Source of the DNA: Litoreibacter albidus
GTDB taxonomy: Bacteria; Pseudomonadota; Alphaproteobacteria; Rhodobacterales; Rhodobacteraceae
DNA length: 64,000 bases
Direction: 5' to 3'
Assembly: GCF_900107015.1 (NCBI RefSeq)
Contig: NZ_FNOI01000008.1
Span: forward strand, 62,001 to 126,000
A program made the translations under genes and the position numbers. The notes below the pieces were generated by a model, which searched no databases, was not told the origin of the DNA, and saw only the letters and a list, made by a program, of their open reading frames with translations. This document shows positions 42,635 to 51,783 of the stretch, piece by piece (position 1 is the stretch's first letter; each line of letters opens with the position of its first letter).

Positions 42635-43456
42635 ATGAACGCTTTGACAGGTGGAAACTACACGACTGCGGACGGCCGCAAGATCGGTAACACCATGATG
42701 GAAATGAAAAATATCACGCTGCGGTTTGGCGGTGTGGTGGCCATCAAGGACATCTCTTTCGACATCAACGAAGGCGAAATTCGCGCCATTATTGGCCCGA
42801 ACGGGGCCGGTAAATCCTCCATGCTGAACGTCATCTCGGGCTTCTATAACCCGCAGGAGGGGGAGGTTTGGTTCCACGGCAAAAAACGCCCCCCCATGCG
42901 GCCTTATCAAGTGGCGCGGCAAGGGATTGCGCGGACGTTTCAGAACATTGCCCTGTTTGAAGGGATGAGCGTTCTGGACAACGTGATGACGGGACGTTTG
43001 ACCCATATGAAGGCGGGGATGCTGAGCCAGATGATCTGGAAGGGCAAAGCCGAAGCGGAAGAAACAGCGAACCGCGAGATCGTCGAGAAGATCATCGACT
43101 TTCTGGAAATCCAAGCCATTCGCAAAACCCCTGTGGGCCGCTTGCCCTACGGGTTGAAGAAGCGGGTGGAGCTGGCGCGGGCCTTGGCGGCAGAGCCTAA
43201 ATTGCTGCTGCTCGACGAGCCTATGGCGGGCATGAACGTTGAGGAGAAAGAGGACATGAGCCGCTTTATCCTGAGCATGAACGACGAGTTTGGCACCACT
43301 ATCGCCCTGATCGAACACGACATGGGCGTGGTCATGGACCTGAGCGACCGCGTTGTGGTGATGGATTACGGCAAGAAGATCGGCGACGGGACACCGGACG
43401 ACGTACGCAACAATCAAGAGGTGATCGACGCCTATCTGGGTGTCGCGCATGACTAG
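42635..43456 (+). CDS. livG: Branched-chain-type ABC transporter ATP-binding protein LivG
   Basis: The 273 aa ATPase has Walker A GPNGAGKSS, a signature region around LPYGLKKRVELARAL and Walker B LLLLDEPMAGMN, with the C-terminal VVMDYGKKIGDGTPDDV block of LivG. The signature loop LPYGLKK is the LivG-type variant of LSGGQ. It energises the permeases encoded next. It starts 55 bases after the CoA ligase. Confidence 0.93.
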   Translation: MNALTGGNYTTADGRKIGNTMMEMKNITLRFGGVVAIKDISFDINEGEIRAIIGPNGAGKSSMLNVISGFYNPQEGEVWFHGKKRPPMRPYQVARQGIARTFQNIALFEGMSVLDNVMTGRLTHMKAGMLSQMIWKGKAEAEETANREIVEKIIDFLEIQAIRKTPVGRLPYGLKKRVELARALAAEPKLLLLDEPMAGMNVEEKEDMSRFILSMNDEFGTTIALIEHDMGVVMDLSDRVVVMDYGKKIGDGTPDDVRNNQEVIDAYLGVAHD

Positions 43457-43530
43457 GCCCGACGTCTGCACCGAACCAGCGTTGCGCGCAGAGCCGACCC
43501 TGAAACGTGAACTCATCAACGGAGGCCAAC

Positions 43531-44517
43531 ATGCCTGAGCAACTACTTTTTGCGATGGAAGTGACCCTGAACGGGCTGATGGCCGGTGTGCTTTATGCGC
43601 TGGTGGCGTTGGGGTTTGTGCTGATCTTCAAGGCGTCGGGCATCTTTAACTATGCCCAAGGCGTCATGGCGCTGTTCGCGGCGTTGACCTTGGTGGGGAT
43701 CATGGACGGGCAAATACCTTTTGCCCACATCATCAACGCCATATTCGGGACCGAGTTGCACCACTTTGGCTGGCATGTACCCGCGCTGCTGGCGATCATC
43801 CTGACGGCTGGCGTCATGGTGGTTTTTGCGTGGCTGGTGCAAAAGTTTATCTTCAGCCATCTGGTCAACCAAGAGCCGATTATCCTGTTCATGGCGACCA
43901 TCGGCTTGGCCTATTTCCTTGAGGGCGTGGGCGACTTGATGTGGGGGTCCGACATCAAGAAGCTGGACGTTGGTTTGCCTCAGGGCATCAACGACTGGAT
44001 CGACATCACCACGTTCGAGGTATTCGGCTACGGGTTCTTCATCGACAACCTAGATATTTCGGCCACGATTGTGGCGATTATTTTGGTGGCGGCGCTGATC
44101 ATCTTTTCGCAGTACACCAAGCAAGGCCGCGCCTTGCGGGCGGTGGCGGATGACCACCAAGCGGCGTTATCGGTTGGCATCTCGCTGAATTTCATCTGGG
44201 TTCTGGTCTGGTCCATCGCGGGTTTCGTGGCGCTGGTCGCGGGGATCATGTGGGGTGCCAAATCGGGCGTGCAGTTCTCCTTGTCCCTGATCGCGTTAAA
44301 GGCGCTGCCGGTGCTGATGCTGGGCGGGTTCACCTCCATTCCTGGTGCCATCGTGGGTGGGTTGATCATCGGTGTGGGTGAGAAACTGTTCGAGTTCCTG
44401 ATCGGCCCCATGGTCGGCGGGGCGACCGAAAACTGGTTCGCCTATGTGCTGGCCTTGCTGTTCCTCGTGTTCCGCCCCCAAGGGCTGTTCGGCGAAAAAA
44501 TCATCGAGAGGGTGTGA
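43531..44517 (+). CDS. livH: Branched-chain-type ABC permease LivH
   Basis: The 328 aa integral membrane protein has about eight helices and the LivH pattern LNGLMAGVLYALVALGFVLIFKASGIFNYAQG near the N-terminus and RALRAVADDHQAALSVGI in the coupling loop. It forms half of the import pore. GGAGG precedes ATG 43531; a GTG at 43507 lacks a site. livM follows after about 50 bases. Confidence 0.93.
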   Translation: MPEQLLFAMEVTLNGLMAGVLYALVALGFVLIFKASGIFNYAQGVMALFAALTLVGIMDGQIPFAHIINAIFGTELHHFGWHVPALLAIILTAGVMVVFAWLVQKFIFSHLVNQEPIILFMATIGLAYFLEGVGDLMWGSDIKKLDVGLPQGINDWIDITTFEVFGYGFFIDNLDISATIVAIILVAALIIFSQYTKQGRALRAVADDHQAALSVGISLNFIWVLVWSIAGFVALVAGIMWGAKSGVQFSLSLIALKALPVLMLGGFTSIPGAIVGGLIIGVGEKLFEFLIGPMVGGATENWFAYVLALLFLVFRPQGLFGEKIIERV

Positions 44518-44566
44518 GTATGACTGCGCTGTTGATCACACCTGAAATCACTAGGGGAGCGTCCTA

Positions 44567-45643
44567 ATGTTTTATCGCGAGTCAGGCGACTTCAGCACGA
44601 CCTATGCTGAAGACAATCAAACCTTCCCGATCAAGTTTGACCGCTACCGATATTACGCGGTGCTTGCCGTGGCGTTTTTGGTCATCCCGTTCATCATCAA
44701 CGACTACTGGGCGAACGCGGTGTTCGTGCCCTTCCTGATCTACGCGATTGCGGCGATTGGGTTGAACATCCTGACCGGCTACTGTGGGCAGGTGTCACTT
44801 GGCACGGGGGGCTTCATGGCTGTGGGCGCTTATGCTGTCTACAAGCTGATGACGGCGTTCCCAGAGGTGTCAATGTTGGTGCATGTGCCATTGGCTGGGC
44901 TGATTACCGCGGGGGTCGTGACCCTGTTTGGTCTGCCTTCCTTGCGGATCAAGGGCTTTTATCTGGCGGTGGCCACGCTGGCGGCGCAGTTCTTCTTGGT
45001 GTGGCTCTTCAACAAGGTTCCGTGGTTCTACAACTACTCCGCATCGGGGCAAATCTCTGCGCCGGAGCGCGACGTTATCGGCATCATTATTACCGGCCCG
45101 AACACCGAGGCTTGGGCGAAATACATGATCTGCCTGATCTTCGTGACCTTGGCGGCACTTATCGCGCGCAACCTGACGCGCGGCTCTGTCGGGCGCAAAT
45201 GGATGGCGATCCGTGACATGGATATCGCTGCCGAAATCATCGGGGTGAACCCGATGATGGCGAAACTGACGGCCTTTGCTGTCTCGGGCTTCTTTATCGG
45301 TATCGCAGGTGCGCTGTTCTTTAGTGTCTATCTGGGGGCCGCCGAAGTGGGGGAGAGCTTCGGCATCGACAAGTCATTCCTTGTCTTGTTCATGGTAATC
45401 ATCGGCGGATTAGGGTCTATTTTCGGCTCCTTCGCGGGGGCGGCCTTCATGGTGCTGCTGCCAGTGTTCTTGAAGAACGTCTTTGTCGGCCTACTGGGCT
45501 GGCCCACCGATCTGGCGGCGCACTTGCAGTTTATCGTTTCTGGTGGCCTGATCATCGTGTTCCTGATTCTGGAACCACACGGGCTGGCGCAACTGTGGCG
45601 CCTGGCGAAAGAGAAGCTGCGGCTGTGGCCGTTCCCGCATTAA
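44567..45643 (+). CDS. livM: Branched-chain-type ABC permease LivM
   Basis: The 358 aa membrane protein has the LivM hallmarks GLNILTGYCGQVSLGTGGFM and GRKWMAIRDMDIAAEIIGVN (the coupling loop), with about ten helices. It pairs with LivH. AGGGGAG precedes the ATG. A short hairpin and then the binding-protein gene follow. Confidence 0.93.
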   Translation: MFYRESGDFSTTYAEDNQTFPIKFDRYRYYAVLAVAFLVIPFIINDYWANAVFVPFLIYAIAAIGLNILTGYCGQVSLGTGGFMAVGAYAVYKLMTAFPEVSMLVHVPLAGLITAGVVTLFGLPSLRIKGFYLAVATLAAQFFLVWLFNKVPWFYNYSASGQISAPERDVIGIIITGPNTEAWAKYMICLIFVTLAALIARNLTRGSVGRKWMAIRDMDIAAEIIGVNPMMAKLTAFAVSGFFIGIAGALFFSVYLGAAEVGESFGIDKSFLVLFMVIIGGLGSIFGSFAGAAFMVLLPVFLKNVFVGLLGWPTDLAAHLQFIVSGGLIIVFLILEPHGLAQLWRLAKEKLRLWPFPH

Positions 45644-45653
45644 TCACAACAGA

Positions 45654-45671
45654 GGCGGGGTGAACCCCGTC
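45654..45671 (+). promoter_or_regulatory. Intergenic hairpin before the binding-protein gene
   Basis: GGCGGGG pairs with CCCCGTC around TGAA with one G-U pair, 36 bases before the binding-protein ATG. It may protect the 5' end of a processed mRNA segment. Confidence 0.45.
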
Positions 45672-45706
45672 CGACATATCAAATCATCCTTGGGAGGAAA
45701 AACTTG

Positions 45707-46978
45707 ATGAAACTAACAACTCTTGCAGCGACGGCCTTGATGGCGGCAAGCCCCGCGATGGCGGACCTTGTGTTCCCCGACCTAAGCTACCGGACTGGTC
45801 CTTACGCGGCGAACGGCATCCCGTTCTCTGACGGGTATCAGGATTACTTCACCCTTCTGAACGAACGTGACGGCGGTATCGGCGGTGTTCCAACCAAGGT
45901 GATTGAGTGCGAAACCGGCTACAACACCGAGAAGGGTGTGGAATGCTACGAAGCCACCAAGGGCGAGGGCGCGTTGGTCTATCAACCGCTGTCGACCGGC
46001 ATCACCTATCAGCTGATTCCGAAGGTAACGGCCGACGGCATTCCGATGCACACTATGGGCTACGGCCGGACCTCCGCCAAGAACGGCGAAGTCTTCTCCA
46101 ACGTGTTCAACTACCCTGCCAACTACTGGGATGGCGCGTCGCATGCGGTGAACCACATCATGTCGCAAGGCGACATCGCGGGAAAGAAAATCGCGCTGGT
46201 GTACCACAACTCCGCCTACGGCAAGGAGCCGATCCGCACGTTGGAAGAACTGGCCAAGAAGCATGGCTTCGAGCTGATGCTGGTGCCTGTTGACCACCCC
46301 GGCCAAGAGCAAAAGTCGCAATGGCTGCAAATCCGCCAGCAAAAGCCTGACAACGTCATCATGTATGGCTGGGGCGTTATGAACCAAGTGGCCATTCAAG
46401 AGGCGGCCAACATCCGCTACCCGATGGAAAACTTCATCGGCATCTGGTGGTCCGGTTCGGAAAATGACGTGCTGCCAGCGGGCGACCGTGCCAATGGCTA
46501 CAAGGCGCTGACATTCCACAACTTGGGCGACGACTACCCGCTGTATGACGATCTGCGTAAATACGTGGTCGACGCGGGCAAAGCGGCGGGCGCTGGCGAT
46601 CAGCTGGGCACGGCTTTGTACAACCGCGGCATGTACGCGGCGATGTTGGCGGCAGAGGCTGCCAAGACCGCGCAGGAGATTTCCGGCGAGAAAGATCTGA
46701 CCCCCGCACTGATGCGCGACGGCATGGAAGCGCTGGAAATGACCGAGGCCAAAATGGCCGCTATCGGCCTTCCGGGCTTTGGGCCAGAGTTCAAAGTGTC
46801 CTGCCAGAACCACGGCGGCAACGGCCTTGGCGCTGTGGCGCAATGGGACGCAGAAGCCAAGTCCTGGTCGCTGATTACCGGCTACGAAGGGTCGGATCAG
46901 GACGTGATCCAAGCCTTGGTTGACGAGGACAGCGCCGCATTCGCAGCAGAAGCTGGCATCGAAGCCGGCTGCAAGTAA
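45707..46978 (+). CDS. ABC transporter substrate-binding protein (Peripla_BP_6, Liv type)
   Basis: The 423 aa protein has a signal peptide (MKLTTLAATALMAASPAMA) and the type I periplasmic binding fold of the LivJ group, with YQPLSTGITYQLIPKV and a VPVDHPGQEQKSQWLQIRQQ segment. It is longer than the classic leucine-binding protein and belongs to a subgroup often found with CoA ligases. The ligand is therefore more likely an aromatic or aliphatic acid than a branched-chain amino acid. GGGAGG lies upstream; ATG 45707 is preferred to TTG 45704. Confidence 0.9.
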   Translation: MKLTTLAATALMAASPAMADLVFPDLSYRTGPYAANGIPFSDGYQDYFTLLNERDGGIGGVPTKVIECETGYNTEKGVECYEATKGEGALVYQPLSTGITYQLIPKVTADGIPMHTMGYGRTSAKNGEVFSNVFNYPANYWDGASHAVNHIMSQGDIAGKKIALVYHNSAYGKEPIRTLEELAKKHGFELMLVPVDHPGQEQKSQWLQIRQQKPDNVIMYGWGVMNQVAIQEAANIRYPMENFIGIWWSGSENDVLPAGDRANGYKALTFHNLGDDYPLYDDLRKYVVDAGKAAGAGDQLGTALYNRGMYAAMLAAEAAKTAQEISGEKDLTPALMRDGMEALEMTEAKMAAIGLPGFGPEFKVSCQNHGGNGLGAVAQWDAEAKSWSLITGYEGSDQDVIQALVDEDSAAFAAEAGIEAGCK

Positions 46979-46987
46979 ACGCAACTT

Positions 46988-47013
46988 CCCCGGCTGGCAG
47001 GTGCTGGCCGGGG
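46988..47013 (+). promoter_or_regulatory. Intergenic hairpin after the binding-protein gene
   Basis: CCCCGGC pairs with GCCGGGG, with an inner GCA/TGC stem, ten bases past the stop. Such stems after binding-protein genes often shield the upstream mRNA so that more binding protein than ATPase is made. Confidence 0.6.
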
Positions 47014-47040
47014 ATCCACCAACTTTGACAGGATGTTGAA

Positions 47041-47862
47041 ATGCTGGATGGTTCCAAAACTGAGACCCTCTTGGAGGTCAACAACATTGAGGTGATTTAT
47101 AATCACGTCATTCTGGTGCTGAAAGGCGTGTCGCTGAAAGTGGCACGTGGCGGCATCACGGCGCTTTTGGGCGGCAATGGCGCGGGCAAGTCCACGACGC
47201 TGAAGGCAGTGTCGAACCTGCTGCACTCGGAGCGGGGCGAAGTCACCAAGGGCTCTATCGTGTACCGTGGCGACCACATCGCGGGGCTGGACCCTGCCGA
47301 CATGGTGAAGCGCGGCGTTATTCAAGTGATGGAAGGCCGTCACTGCTTTGAGCACCTGACCGTGGAAGAAAACCTGATGACGGGCGCCTACACGCGGTCC
47401 GACGGGCGAGGCGCTGTGGCGGCGGATCTGGAGAAGGTCTACACCTACTTCCCGCGCTTGCGCGAACGGCGCACGTCGCAGGCGGGCTACACCTCTGGCG
47501 GGGAGCAACAGATGGTGGCAATTGGCCGCGCGATGATGGCCAAGCCGGAGACGATCCTGCTGGACGAACCGTCGATGGGGTTGGCCCCGCAACTGGTGGA
47601 AGAAATCTTCGGCATCGTGAAGTCGCTGAACGAGCAGGAGGGCGTGTCCTTTTTGCTGGCCGAGCAGAACACCAACGTGGCGCTGCGCTTTGCGCATTAC
47701 GGGTATATTCTGGAATCGGGCCGCGTGGTTATGGACGGCCCCGCCGCCGAATTGCGCGAGAACCCCGACGTGAAGGAATTCTACCTTGGCATGTCGGATG
47801 AAGGCCGAAAATCCTTCCGCGATGTGCGCAGCTACAGACGTCGCAAGCGGTGGCTGTCGTAG
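47041..47862 (+). CDS. livF: Branched-chain-type ABC transporter ATP-binding protein LivF
   Basis: The 273 aa ATPase has Walker A GGNGAGKST, the signature YTSGGEQQMVAIGRAMM and Walker B TILLDEPSMGLAP, with the LivF-type FLLAEQNTNVALRFAHYG. It is the partner of LivG. Its C-terminal tail is somewhat longer and more basic than in E. coli LivF (SYRRRKRWLS). The PaaK-like gene follows after 36 bases. Confidence 0.93.
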   Translation: MLDGSKTETLLEVNNIEVIYNHVILVLKGVSLKVARGGITALLGGNGAGKSTTLKAVSNLLHSERGEVTKGSIVYRGDHIAGLDPADMVKRGVIQVMEGRHCFEHLTVEENLMTGAYTRSDGRGAVAADLEKVYTYFPRLRERRTSQAGYTSGGEQQMVAIGRAMMAKPETILLDEPSMGLAPQLVEEIFGIVKSLNEQEGVSFLLAEQNTNVALRFAHYGYILESGRVVMDGPAAELRENPDVKEFYLGMSDEGRKSFRDVRSYRRRKRWLS

Positions 47863-47898
47863 CATTTTTGAGTATTTTTAACCAAATGGAGACGTGAC

Positions 47899-49053
47899 GT
47901 GGGATTCTTTGACACTCTGGAGACCCGCAGCGCGGACGCCCGCGAAGCGGCGCATGTGGCGGCGTTAAACGGTCTTGGGGTCAAGCTGGGCAGCCTGTCC
48001 GAGCTGGCGTCCCTACCTGTGTTGCGCAAATCCGACCTGTCGGCCAAGCAAAAGGCCAAGCCGCCCTTTGGCGGGATGCATGTGGGCGACGTGGCGCATG
48101 TGTTTCAATCGCCGGGGCCAATTTATGAGCCGGGCGGGGTGAGCCACGATTGGTGGCGCTTCGGGCGGTTTTTGAATGCTTGCGGTATCGGGGCCCATGA
48201 TGTGGTGCAGAACTGCTTTGGCTACCACCTGACACCGGCGGGCATGATGTTCGAGAACGGCGCGCGGGCCGTTGGGGCGCGAGTGTTGCCGGCGGGTACG
48301 GGGCAGACCGAGTTGCAGGTGCGCGCCGCGCGGGACGTGGGCGCGACGGCCTATGCGGGCACGCCGGACTATTTGAACGTGATCCTTGAGAAAGCGGATG
48401 CGATGGGGGAGGCCTTGAGTTTCACCAAGGCGGCGGTCTCGGGCGGGGCGTTGTTCCCGTCGCTGCGCCAATCCTATGCAGATCGCGGGATTTCCTGCCT
48501 GCAGTGCTACGCCACCGCCGATCTGGGCCATATCGCCTTTGAGAGCGACGCCATGGAAGGGATGATCGTTGATGAGGGCGTTATCGTCGAGATCGTGACG
48601 CCCGGCACCGGAACGCCTGTGGCGGAGGGGCAGGTGGGCGAGATTGTCGTGACCTCCCTGAACCCCGATTACCCGCTGATCCGGTTCGGGACTGGTGACA
48701 TGAGTGCGGTCATGGCGGGCGCCTCCCCCTGCGGGCGCACCAACATGCGCATCAAAGGATGGATGGGGCGCGCGGACCAGACCACGAAGATCAAGGGCAT
48801 GTTTGTGCGCCCCGAACAAGTCGCGGATCTGGTGGCGAAACACCCTGAGATCGCGCGTGCGCGGGTCGTGGCCGCGCGCGACGGCGAGATGGACGTGATG
48901 CGTGTTTTGATCGAGGCAGAGGGCGGTGACGCGGACACCTACGCGGCGTCGGTTGCAGAAGTTTTGAAACTAAAAGGCGCGGTGGAAGTTGTACCTGTGG
49001 GCAGCCTGCCCAACGATGGCCTCGTGATCGAGGACCAACGCAGCTACGATTAG
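47899..49053 (+). CDS. PaaK-like phenylacetate-CoA ligase family protein
   Basis: The 384 aa protein is a short relative of phenylacetate-CoA ligase. It retains the adenylate-forming fold with FQSPGPIYEPGG, CYATADLGHIAFES and RFGTGDMSAVMAG, followed by KIKGMFVRPEQVADLV. It would activate an acid, probably aromatic. Translation begins at GTG 47899, with GGAGACG upstream. It closes the transporter cluster opened by another CoA ligase. Confidence 0.85.
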   Translation: MGFFDTLETRSADAREAAHVAALNGLGVKLGSLSELASLPVLRKSDLSAKQKAKPPFGGMHVGDVAHVFQSPGPIYEPGGVSHDWWRFGRFLNACGIGAHDVVQNCFGYHLTPAGMMFENGARAVGARVLPAGTGQTELQVRAARDVGATAYAGTPDYLNVILEKADAMGEALSFTKAAVSGGALFPSLRQSYADRGISCLQCYATADLGHIAFESDAMEGMIVDEGVIVEIVTPGTGTPVAEGQVGEIVVTSLNPDYPLIRFGTGDMSAVMAGASPCGRTNMRIKGWMGRADQTTKIKGMFVRPEQVADLVAKHPEIARARVVAARDGEMDVMRVLIEAEGGDADTYAASVAEVLKLKGAVEVVPVGSLPNDGLVIEDQRSYD

Positions 49054-49066
49054 AGAGGACCACGCC

Positions 49067-50713
49067 ATGAAACTCCGCACCAGCCTAGCCACTTTCCTAA
49101 TGATGTCGGTGCCGGTTTGGGCAGGAGACGTGGCGCTTGTTGTCGGCAACGAAGACTACGCCAACGGGCGCGATTTGCGCGCCGCCGACGAGATGCTGGA
49201 CGCTGTGGCCCCCTTGAGGGAGGCAGGTTTTGAAGTGTTTAGCGGCGCTGATCTGAGTGCGGAAGCGCTGGAGGTCTACGTCTCGGAGGTGAACGCGAAA
49301 GCGGATGGATCGGGGCGGGTTGTTATCGCCTTGTCCGGAAATTTCGGGCACAGCGCGCACGGCACGTGGTTTCTGGGCGCGGATGCCGACGGACCTGATT
49401 TGGCCACTGTCGGCCGTCAAGCGCTGCCCCTAAGCGTGGTTATGGAGATTGCGGCCCGTGCGCCGGGTGGCGCGGTTGTGGCCTTGGGCATTGAGGACGC
49501 AGAGTTTGAATTTGGCGGGGGCGTAGAGGCTGGCGTGGGCTTTATGGACATTCCGCAAGGGGTGACTGTGATCACCGGCCCGTCGGATGATGTCGCGGAT
49601 TTTGCGAAGGACACGCTCAGCGTCACGGGTCAATCCATTGCCACCGCGCTAGAGGCGTGGCCGAGCCTGAGTGGTGCGGGGTTTATGGCCCCTTTGGTGC
49701 CGTTCTCGCCGGCCGGTGACGGCGCAGCACCTGTTGTTGCGAAGCCCGATCCTGACGCGGCGCAGAACGCGCTTTGGAAAGTGACGCAGGATATCGGGTC
49801 GCGGGAGGCCTATGAGGCCTACCTCAAACGTTACCCGAAGGGGCTTTATGCCGAGGAGGCGCGGGGCGAGATCGCGCGGATAGATGCGCAGCCTGAGTTG
49901 AGGGCGGAGGCGGCAGAGAAGGCGCTGAACCTGAGCCGCGACACGCGACGCGAAATTCAGCGGGCTTTGTCGCTGTTGGACTATGACCCCAAAGGCATTG
50001 ATGGAATTTTCGGGCGCGGATCACGCGCGGCGATCAAGAAATGGCAAAATGTGAACGGCGCGGACGCCACGGGCTTCCTGACGCAGCCGCAGATTGAGCG
50101 GCTCCGCGCGCAGGCGGACCGCCGTGCGCAGGAGCTGGAGATAGAGGCCGAGAAGCGCAAGCTGGAGATGGAGCGCAAAGACCGCGCCTATTGGGACGCG
50201 ACGGGCCAGAACGGCGATGAAGCCGGGCTGCGGGCCTATCTGGAACGCTACCCCGATGGGGTGTTTGCAGAAATCGCGACGCAGCGGCTGGAGCCGTTCG
50301 AGGACGCGCGCCGCGCGGAGGCCGCAGAGCAGGACCGTGCGGAATGGGATGCGGCAGAGGCCGCAGGGACACTCGAGGCGTACAACAACTACGTCGAGGC
50401 CAACCCCGAAGGGGCATTTGTCGAGCAGGCCCGTGCGCAAATCAAAGAGCTGGAGTTCGAGGCAGACAACGCCGATGCGCTGGAAGCTGCGCAGCGCAAC
50501 GAGGATCGGTTGGGCCTGACAGATACGACACGCAAACTGGTGGAGGGGCGGCTGGAGAGCCTTGGCCTGAAGCCTGGCCCCGTGGACGGAGCGTTTGACG
50601 ATGACACGCGCCGCGCAATCCGCCGCTATCAGGAGGCGCGGAACCTGACGCGTACGGGCTACTTGAACCAGCAAACGGTGGTGCGCCTGCTGGCAGATGC
50701 CGTTTTGCGCTAG
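49067..50713 (+). CDS. Exported pseudo-caspase protein with helical repeats and two peptidoglycan-binding domains
   Basis: The 548 aa protein has a signal peptide (residues 1-19), then a caspase/metacaspase-like domain (about 20-215; [15 protein letters not shown]). The catalytic His is replaced ([10 protein letters not shown]; Asn92 where SGHG is usual) and the expected DACR-type Cys site reads GIEDAE, so it is probably inactive. Next come a peptidoglycan_binding_1 domain (about 285-345), three EAYLKRYP-type helical repeats (near 245, 385 and 440) and a second peptidoglycan-binding domain (about 485-545). A periplasmic wall-linked role is inferred. It lies 14 bases after the PaaK-like gene and is convergent with recR, sharing four bases. 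Confidence 0.8.
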   Translation: MKLRTSLATFLMMSVPVWAGDVALVVGNEDYANGRDLRAADEMLDAVAPLREAGFEVFSGADLSAEALEVYVSEVNAKADGSGRVVIALSGNFGHSAHGTWFLGADADGPDLATVGRQALPLSVVMEIAARAPGGAVVALGIEDAEFEFGGGVEAGVGFMDIPQGVTVITGPSDDVADFAKDTLSVTGQSIATALEAWPSLSGAGFMAPLVPFSPAGDGAAPVVAKPDPDAAQNALWKVTQDIGSREAYEAYLKRYPKGLYAEEARGEIARIDAQPELRAEAAEKALNLSRDTRREIQRALSLLDYDPKGIDGIFGRGSRAAIKKWQNVNGADATGFLTQPQIERLRAQADRRAQELEIEAEKRKLEMERKDRAYWDATGQNGDEAGLRAYLERYPDGVFAEIATQRLEPFEDARRAEAAEQDRAEWDAAEAAGTLEAYNNYVEANPEGAFVEQARAQIKELEFEADNADALEAAQRNEDRLGLTDTTRKLVEGRLESLGLKPGPVDGAFDDDTRRAIRRYQEARNLTRTGYLNQQTVVRLLADAVLR

Positions 50714-51306
50714 AGCGCCTTTCGGGCTTTCAGGGCGGCGGTGATCGTGCCGTCGTCGAGGTAGTCCAGCTCCCCGCCGATTGGGACGCCTTGGGCAAGA
50801 GACGTGACGGCGACGCCGCGCGTCTCCAGCTCCCCTGCGATGTAATGCGCGGTGGTTTGGCCGTCGATGGTGGCGTTCAGGGCGAGGATGACTTCGCTGA
50901 TCTGCTCGCCCGAGACGCGCTCCATTAACTTCGGGATGCGCAACTCGTCCGGCCCCACGGCGTCGAGCGCCGACAGGGTGCCGCCGAGGACATGGTAGCG
51001 GCCTTTAAATACCCCGGAGCGTTCCATTGCCCAGAGGTCTGCGACGTCTTCCACGACGCAGATTTCGCCGTTGGCGCGTTTGTCAGCGACGCAGATATCG
51101 CACAGATCAGCGGTGCCCACGTTGCCGCAGTTGACGCATTCGCGGGCGGTGGCGGCGACGTGTTGCAATGTGTCCGCCAGCGGCACCATGAGCAGCGCGC
51201 GCTTCTTGATCATATGCAGCACCGCCCGACGCGCCGAGCGGGGGCCGAGCCCGGGCAGCTTGGCCATCATCGCGATCAGCGCGTCGATGTCTTTCATATT
51301 GCTCAA
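50710..51306 (-). CDS. recR: Recombination protein RecR
   Basis: The 198 aa protein has the RecR zinc motif [16 protein letters not shown] and a Toprim domain with [17 protein letters not shown], plus [16 protein letters not shown] near the N-terminus. It loads RecA at gaps together with RecF and RecO. It follows ybaB and dnaX on the same strand, the standard dnaX-ybaB-recR order. Confidence 0.96.
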   Translation of the reverse strand: MSNMKDIDALIAMMAKLPGLGPRSARRAVLHMIKKRALLMVPLADTLQHVAATARECVNCGNVGTADLCDICVADKRANGEICVVEDVADLWAMERSGVFKGRYHVLGGTLSALDAVGPDELRIPKLMERVSGEQISEVILALNATIDGQTTAHYIAGELETRGVAVTSLAQGVPIGGELDYLDDGTITAALKARKAL

Positions 51307-51367
51307 GCGGATGCGCCTTTTGCTGGGGTCGGAGCCTCCGGCGGAGGTATTTAAGAAGCAGTGATGC

Positions 51368-51712
51368 CTAGAAGGGCAGCTTCATTCCGGCGGGGATGCC
51401 CATTTCCTCGGTGATTTTGCTCATCTCGGCGGCGGCTTTATCCGCGGCTTTGGACTGCGCGTCCTTGATTGCGGCGAGGATAAGATCTTCGACGACCTCT
51501 TTCTCGTCAGGGTGAAAAATTGACGGATCAATATCGAGCGCCGTCAGGATGCCTTTGGCGGTTGCGGTGGCCTTGACCAGCCCCGCGCCGCTTTCGCCCT
51601 GGACTTCGATGTTTTGCAGATCATCTTGCATCTGCGTCATCTTGGTCTGCATTTCTTTGGCTTTTTTCATCATTCCGGCCATATCGCCGAGGTTGCCAAG
51701 TCCTTTGAGCAT
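51368..51712 (-). CDS. YbaB/EbfC-family nucleoid-associated protein
   Basis: The 114 aa protein has the YbaB pattern, with [19 protein letters not shown] helix, [20 protein letters not shown] and [17 protein letters not shown]. It binds DNA as a dimer. GGAG precedes ATG 51712. A longer frame to 52036 runs inside dnaX and is not used. Confidence 0.95.
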   Translation of the reverse strand: MLKGLGNLGDMAGMMKKAKEMQTKMTQMQDDLQNIEVQGESGAGLVKATATAKGILTALDIDPSIFHPDEKEVVEDLILAAIKDAQSKAADKAAAEMSKITEEMGIPAGMKLPF

Positions 51713-51783
51713 GTGAAGGTCTCCGTTGAGAATTTGAGTGCGGTGGTTGATAGGCGCCATATAGGGGCGGCGCATCGGTCTGG

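Noticed and set aside
45782-46984. 400 aa open frame opposite the binding protein
   Set aside because: It covers the real gene in antisense and has shadow-type composition.
42635-47862. Simple call of a leucine/isoleucine/valine importer
   Set aside because: The subunits are Liv-type, but flanking CoA ligases and the longer binding protein favour organic acids; substrate left open.
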